Source: Bacteroidota bacterium
Lineage (GTDB): Bacteria > Bacteroidota > Bacteroidia > Flavobacteriales > Flavobacteriaceae
DNA length: 6,737 bases
Direction: 5' to 3'
Assembly (NCBI GenBank): GCA_018656255.1
Contig: JABHYI010000052.1
Coordinates: forward strand, 1 to 6,737
The notes under the pieces were generated by a model that did no database searches, was not told the DNA's origin, and saw only the letters and a program-made list of their open reading frames with translations. Below, piece by piece: positions 5,801 through 6,737 of the stretch; the stretch's first letter is position 1; each line of letters begins with the position of its first letter. The position numbers and the translations under genes were made by a program.

Positions 5801-6470
5801 ATATTTTTGGCCAGTTACCAGAGGTGTCAACCTCTTCTAGAGATCCAACTTTAACAAAGGCGCCATTTACACCCTCCACAGAAACTACTTGCTCTTCTTG
5901 ATTTATTAAATCTTTATCCAAACCTTCTAGAATGATTTTCTTGCTAATTCTTGCTTCAAAAGCAGAGTAGGCTTTCTCATTTTTTCTTCCTTGATTTTTA
6001 ATGACTTCTCCGGCTACAAGCTCTATTACTCCTGTAATTCCCTCTTGCTCAAGCGGTAAATTCATCATTGTCTTGTAACGATCTGTTCCTCCAAATATAG
6101 AATCTCTAACGGATGTAAAACCCAGAGTGTCTAATAAAACTACCTCTAGAATATATCCTCCTGTTTTTGCGTCTAATCCGTAGGCTTTATTTTTCTTCTC
6201 ATCTGCGTAACTTGTGTCACGTCTTTGAACATTTGCAAACTGTGCAGTATCTAAAAAACGAACTAAGCTGTCAAAACTCCCTGTAAATTTCCCGGTGATT
6301 TCTTTGTGAGCTAATTCTGCTGCTCGAACATCTTTTAAGTTTTTAATCACTTTGGCATAACGGGCGTCACGTTTTTCATTAAATTCTACAGGCCCAATAA
6401 TTGAGCTGTATAATTTCCACCCTAAAAAGATAATGAGTACCCAAAGAACAAGTTGTAATATTAATTTCAT
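5775..6470 (-). CDS. Membrane-anchored protein of unknown function, pilin-like N-terminal layout
   Basis: This is a 231-residue protein with one N-terminal membrane helix (LILQLVLWVLIIFLGWKLY, about 3-21) and no visible lipobox or signal-peptidase site, so it is probably anchored with its body outside the cytoplasm. The helix runs into RYAKVIKNLKDVRAAELAHK and then ITGKFTGSFDSLVRFL (38-73). This resembles the long helix and the 'GxYpxxLxxL' turn of type IV pilins and GspG-type pseudopilins, but no prepilin peptidase cleavage motif precedes the membrane segment. The rest includes TDRYKTMMNLPL and LDKDLINQEEQVVSVEGVNG, which I recall as conserved in flavobacterial homologues of unknown function. 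It is the first gene of a unit with the DUF3822 gene and rsmD, and a -7 promoter match lies 46 nt upstream. It is clearly a real gene; the pilin likeness is inference. Confidence 0.82.
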   Translation of the reverse strand: MKLILQLVLWVLIIFLGWKLYSSIIGPVEFNEKRDARYAKVIKNLKDVRAAELAHKEITGKFTGSFDSLVRFLDTAQFANVQRRDTSYADEKKNKAYGLDAKTGGYILEVVLLDTLGFTSVRDSIFGGTDRYKTMMNLPLEQEGITGVIELVAGEVIKNQGRKNEKAYSAFEARISKKIILEGLDKDLINQEEQVVSVEGVNGAFVKVGSLEEVDTSGNWPKIYDAEQTKQ

Positions 6471-6515
6471 TGTAAAGAAAAATTTAGGTTTTTTTTAGAA
6501 ATACTAGGTCTATCG

Positions 6516-6523
6516 CAAATCTA
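6516..6523 (-). promoter_or_regulatory. Probable -7 promoter element for the membrane protein-DUF3822-rsmD unit
   Basis: The minus strand reads TAGATTTG, an exact TAnnTTTG match, 46 nt before the ATG at 6470. A transcript from here would carry a leader of roughly 40 nt. The -33 region is AT-rich without a clear TTG. It lies in the 126-nt divergent spacer (6471-6596), which otherwise holds T-tracts. I found no comparable element for the gene on the plus strand. Confidence 0.5.
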
Positions 6524-6596
6524 CAATTTTTTTTTGTTCGTAAAAGTATATTCATAAAAATAATGGCATCTTTAAAGCTTCTAAGAAACCTCTTTT

Positions 6597-6737
6597 ATGG
6601 ACGTGTCACAATTTTATAGTTTACTGAAAAGCGATTTTCCGCATAACACTACTGCAAAACAGGATATTGCACTGCATTTGCTGTCCAAATTTGTGTTAAA
6701 TGACAAGAAAAACGAGGTTTTTTTACTCAAAGGATAT
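6597..6737 (+). CDS. Probable ATP-dependent helicase/exonuclease (RecD/Pif1-like), N-terminal fragment
   Basis: The frame is open from ATG 6597 to the window edge (47 codons). The fragment MDVSQFYSLLKSDFP, then TAKQDIALHLLSKFV, then EVFLLKGY matches the N-terminus I remember for flavobacterial RecD/Pif1-like superfamily 1 helicases. In these a 'T.kQ..al..l..F' Q-motif-like block precedes FLLKGYAGTGKT, so the window ends just before the predicted Walker A (AGTGKT). If so, the enzyme would unwind or process DNA with ATP. An earlier ATG (6563) opens only an 18-codon frame in another phase. The gene is divergent from the membrane protein gene. Confidence 0.68.
   Translation, partial: MDVSQFYSLLKSDFPHNTTAKQDIALHLLSKFVLNDKKNEVFLLKGY

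Noticed and set aside
6563..6619. A short frame (18 codons) starting at ATG before the helicase fragment, possibly a leader peptide.
   Set aside because: It overlaps the helicase start out of phase, has no attenuator-like codon repeat or hairpin, and is short enough to be chance.
1..6737. Mobile elements, CRISPR repeats, tRNA genes, toxin-antitoxin or defence genes.
   Set aside because: I looked for transposase-like proteins, terminal inverted repeats, regularly spaced repeats and cloverleaf structures on both strands and saw none. All sizeable genes are housekeeping or conserved flavobacterial unknowns.

Overview
The window is AT-rich and reads as chromosomal DNA of a flavobacterium (Bacteroidota, probably Flavobacteriaceae). 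Four things support this. The PPK1, Ppx, MiaE and DnaX sequences are of the flavobacterial type as I remember them. Three intergenic sites match the Bacteroidota -7 promoter element TAnnTTTG. Shine-Dalgarno sequences are essentially absent. A DUF3822 family gene, which I know from Bacteroidota, is present. I see no tRNA, rRNA, CRISPR array, insertion sequence, phage gene or long repeat. No stretch longer than 130 bases lacks an annotated gene.

Layout. Bases 1-1157 (+) hold the 3' end of polyphosphate kinase (ppk1) and, 1 bp later, a short exopolyphosphatase (ppx) that must start at a non-ATG codon. Bases 1176-3559 (-) hold dnaX (clamp-loader gamma/tau subunit) followed by miaE (oxygen-dependent tRNA hydroxylase), tail to tail with ppx. 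Bases 3656-3980 (+) hold the RNase P RNA gene rnpB, transcribed divergently from dnaX, with a -7 element for each direction in the shared spacer. Bases 3982-4353 (-) hold a small STAS/SpoIIAA-like protein, tail to tail with rnpB. Bases 4446-6470 (-) hold a tight three-gene unit: a membrane-anchored protein of unknown function, a DUF3822 protein, and rsmD (16S rRNA m2G966 methyltransferase). From 6597 (+) the window holds the first 47 codons of a probable ATP-dependent helicase/exonuclease, divergent from that unit and cut just before its Walker A motif.

How the genes work together. ppk1 and ppx make and degrade polyphosphate. dnaX loads the replication clamp. miaE, rnpB and rsmD all serve tRNA or rRNA maturation. 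These are housekeeping genes and I see no defence island or mobile system. The most interesting signal is in dnaX. A run of ten A residues followed by G sits just after the clamp-loader collar domain, and both alternative reading frames stop within four codons. A second, E. coli-like slippery heptamer (A AAA AAG) lies further on, with a -1 stop after seven codons. This suggests a shortened gamma form made by slippage, as known for E. coli and Thermus dnaX, but it is an inference here.
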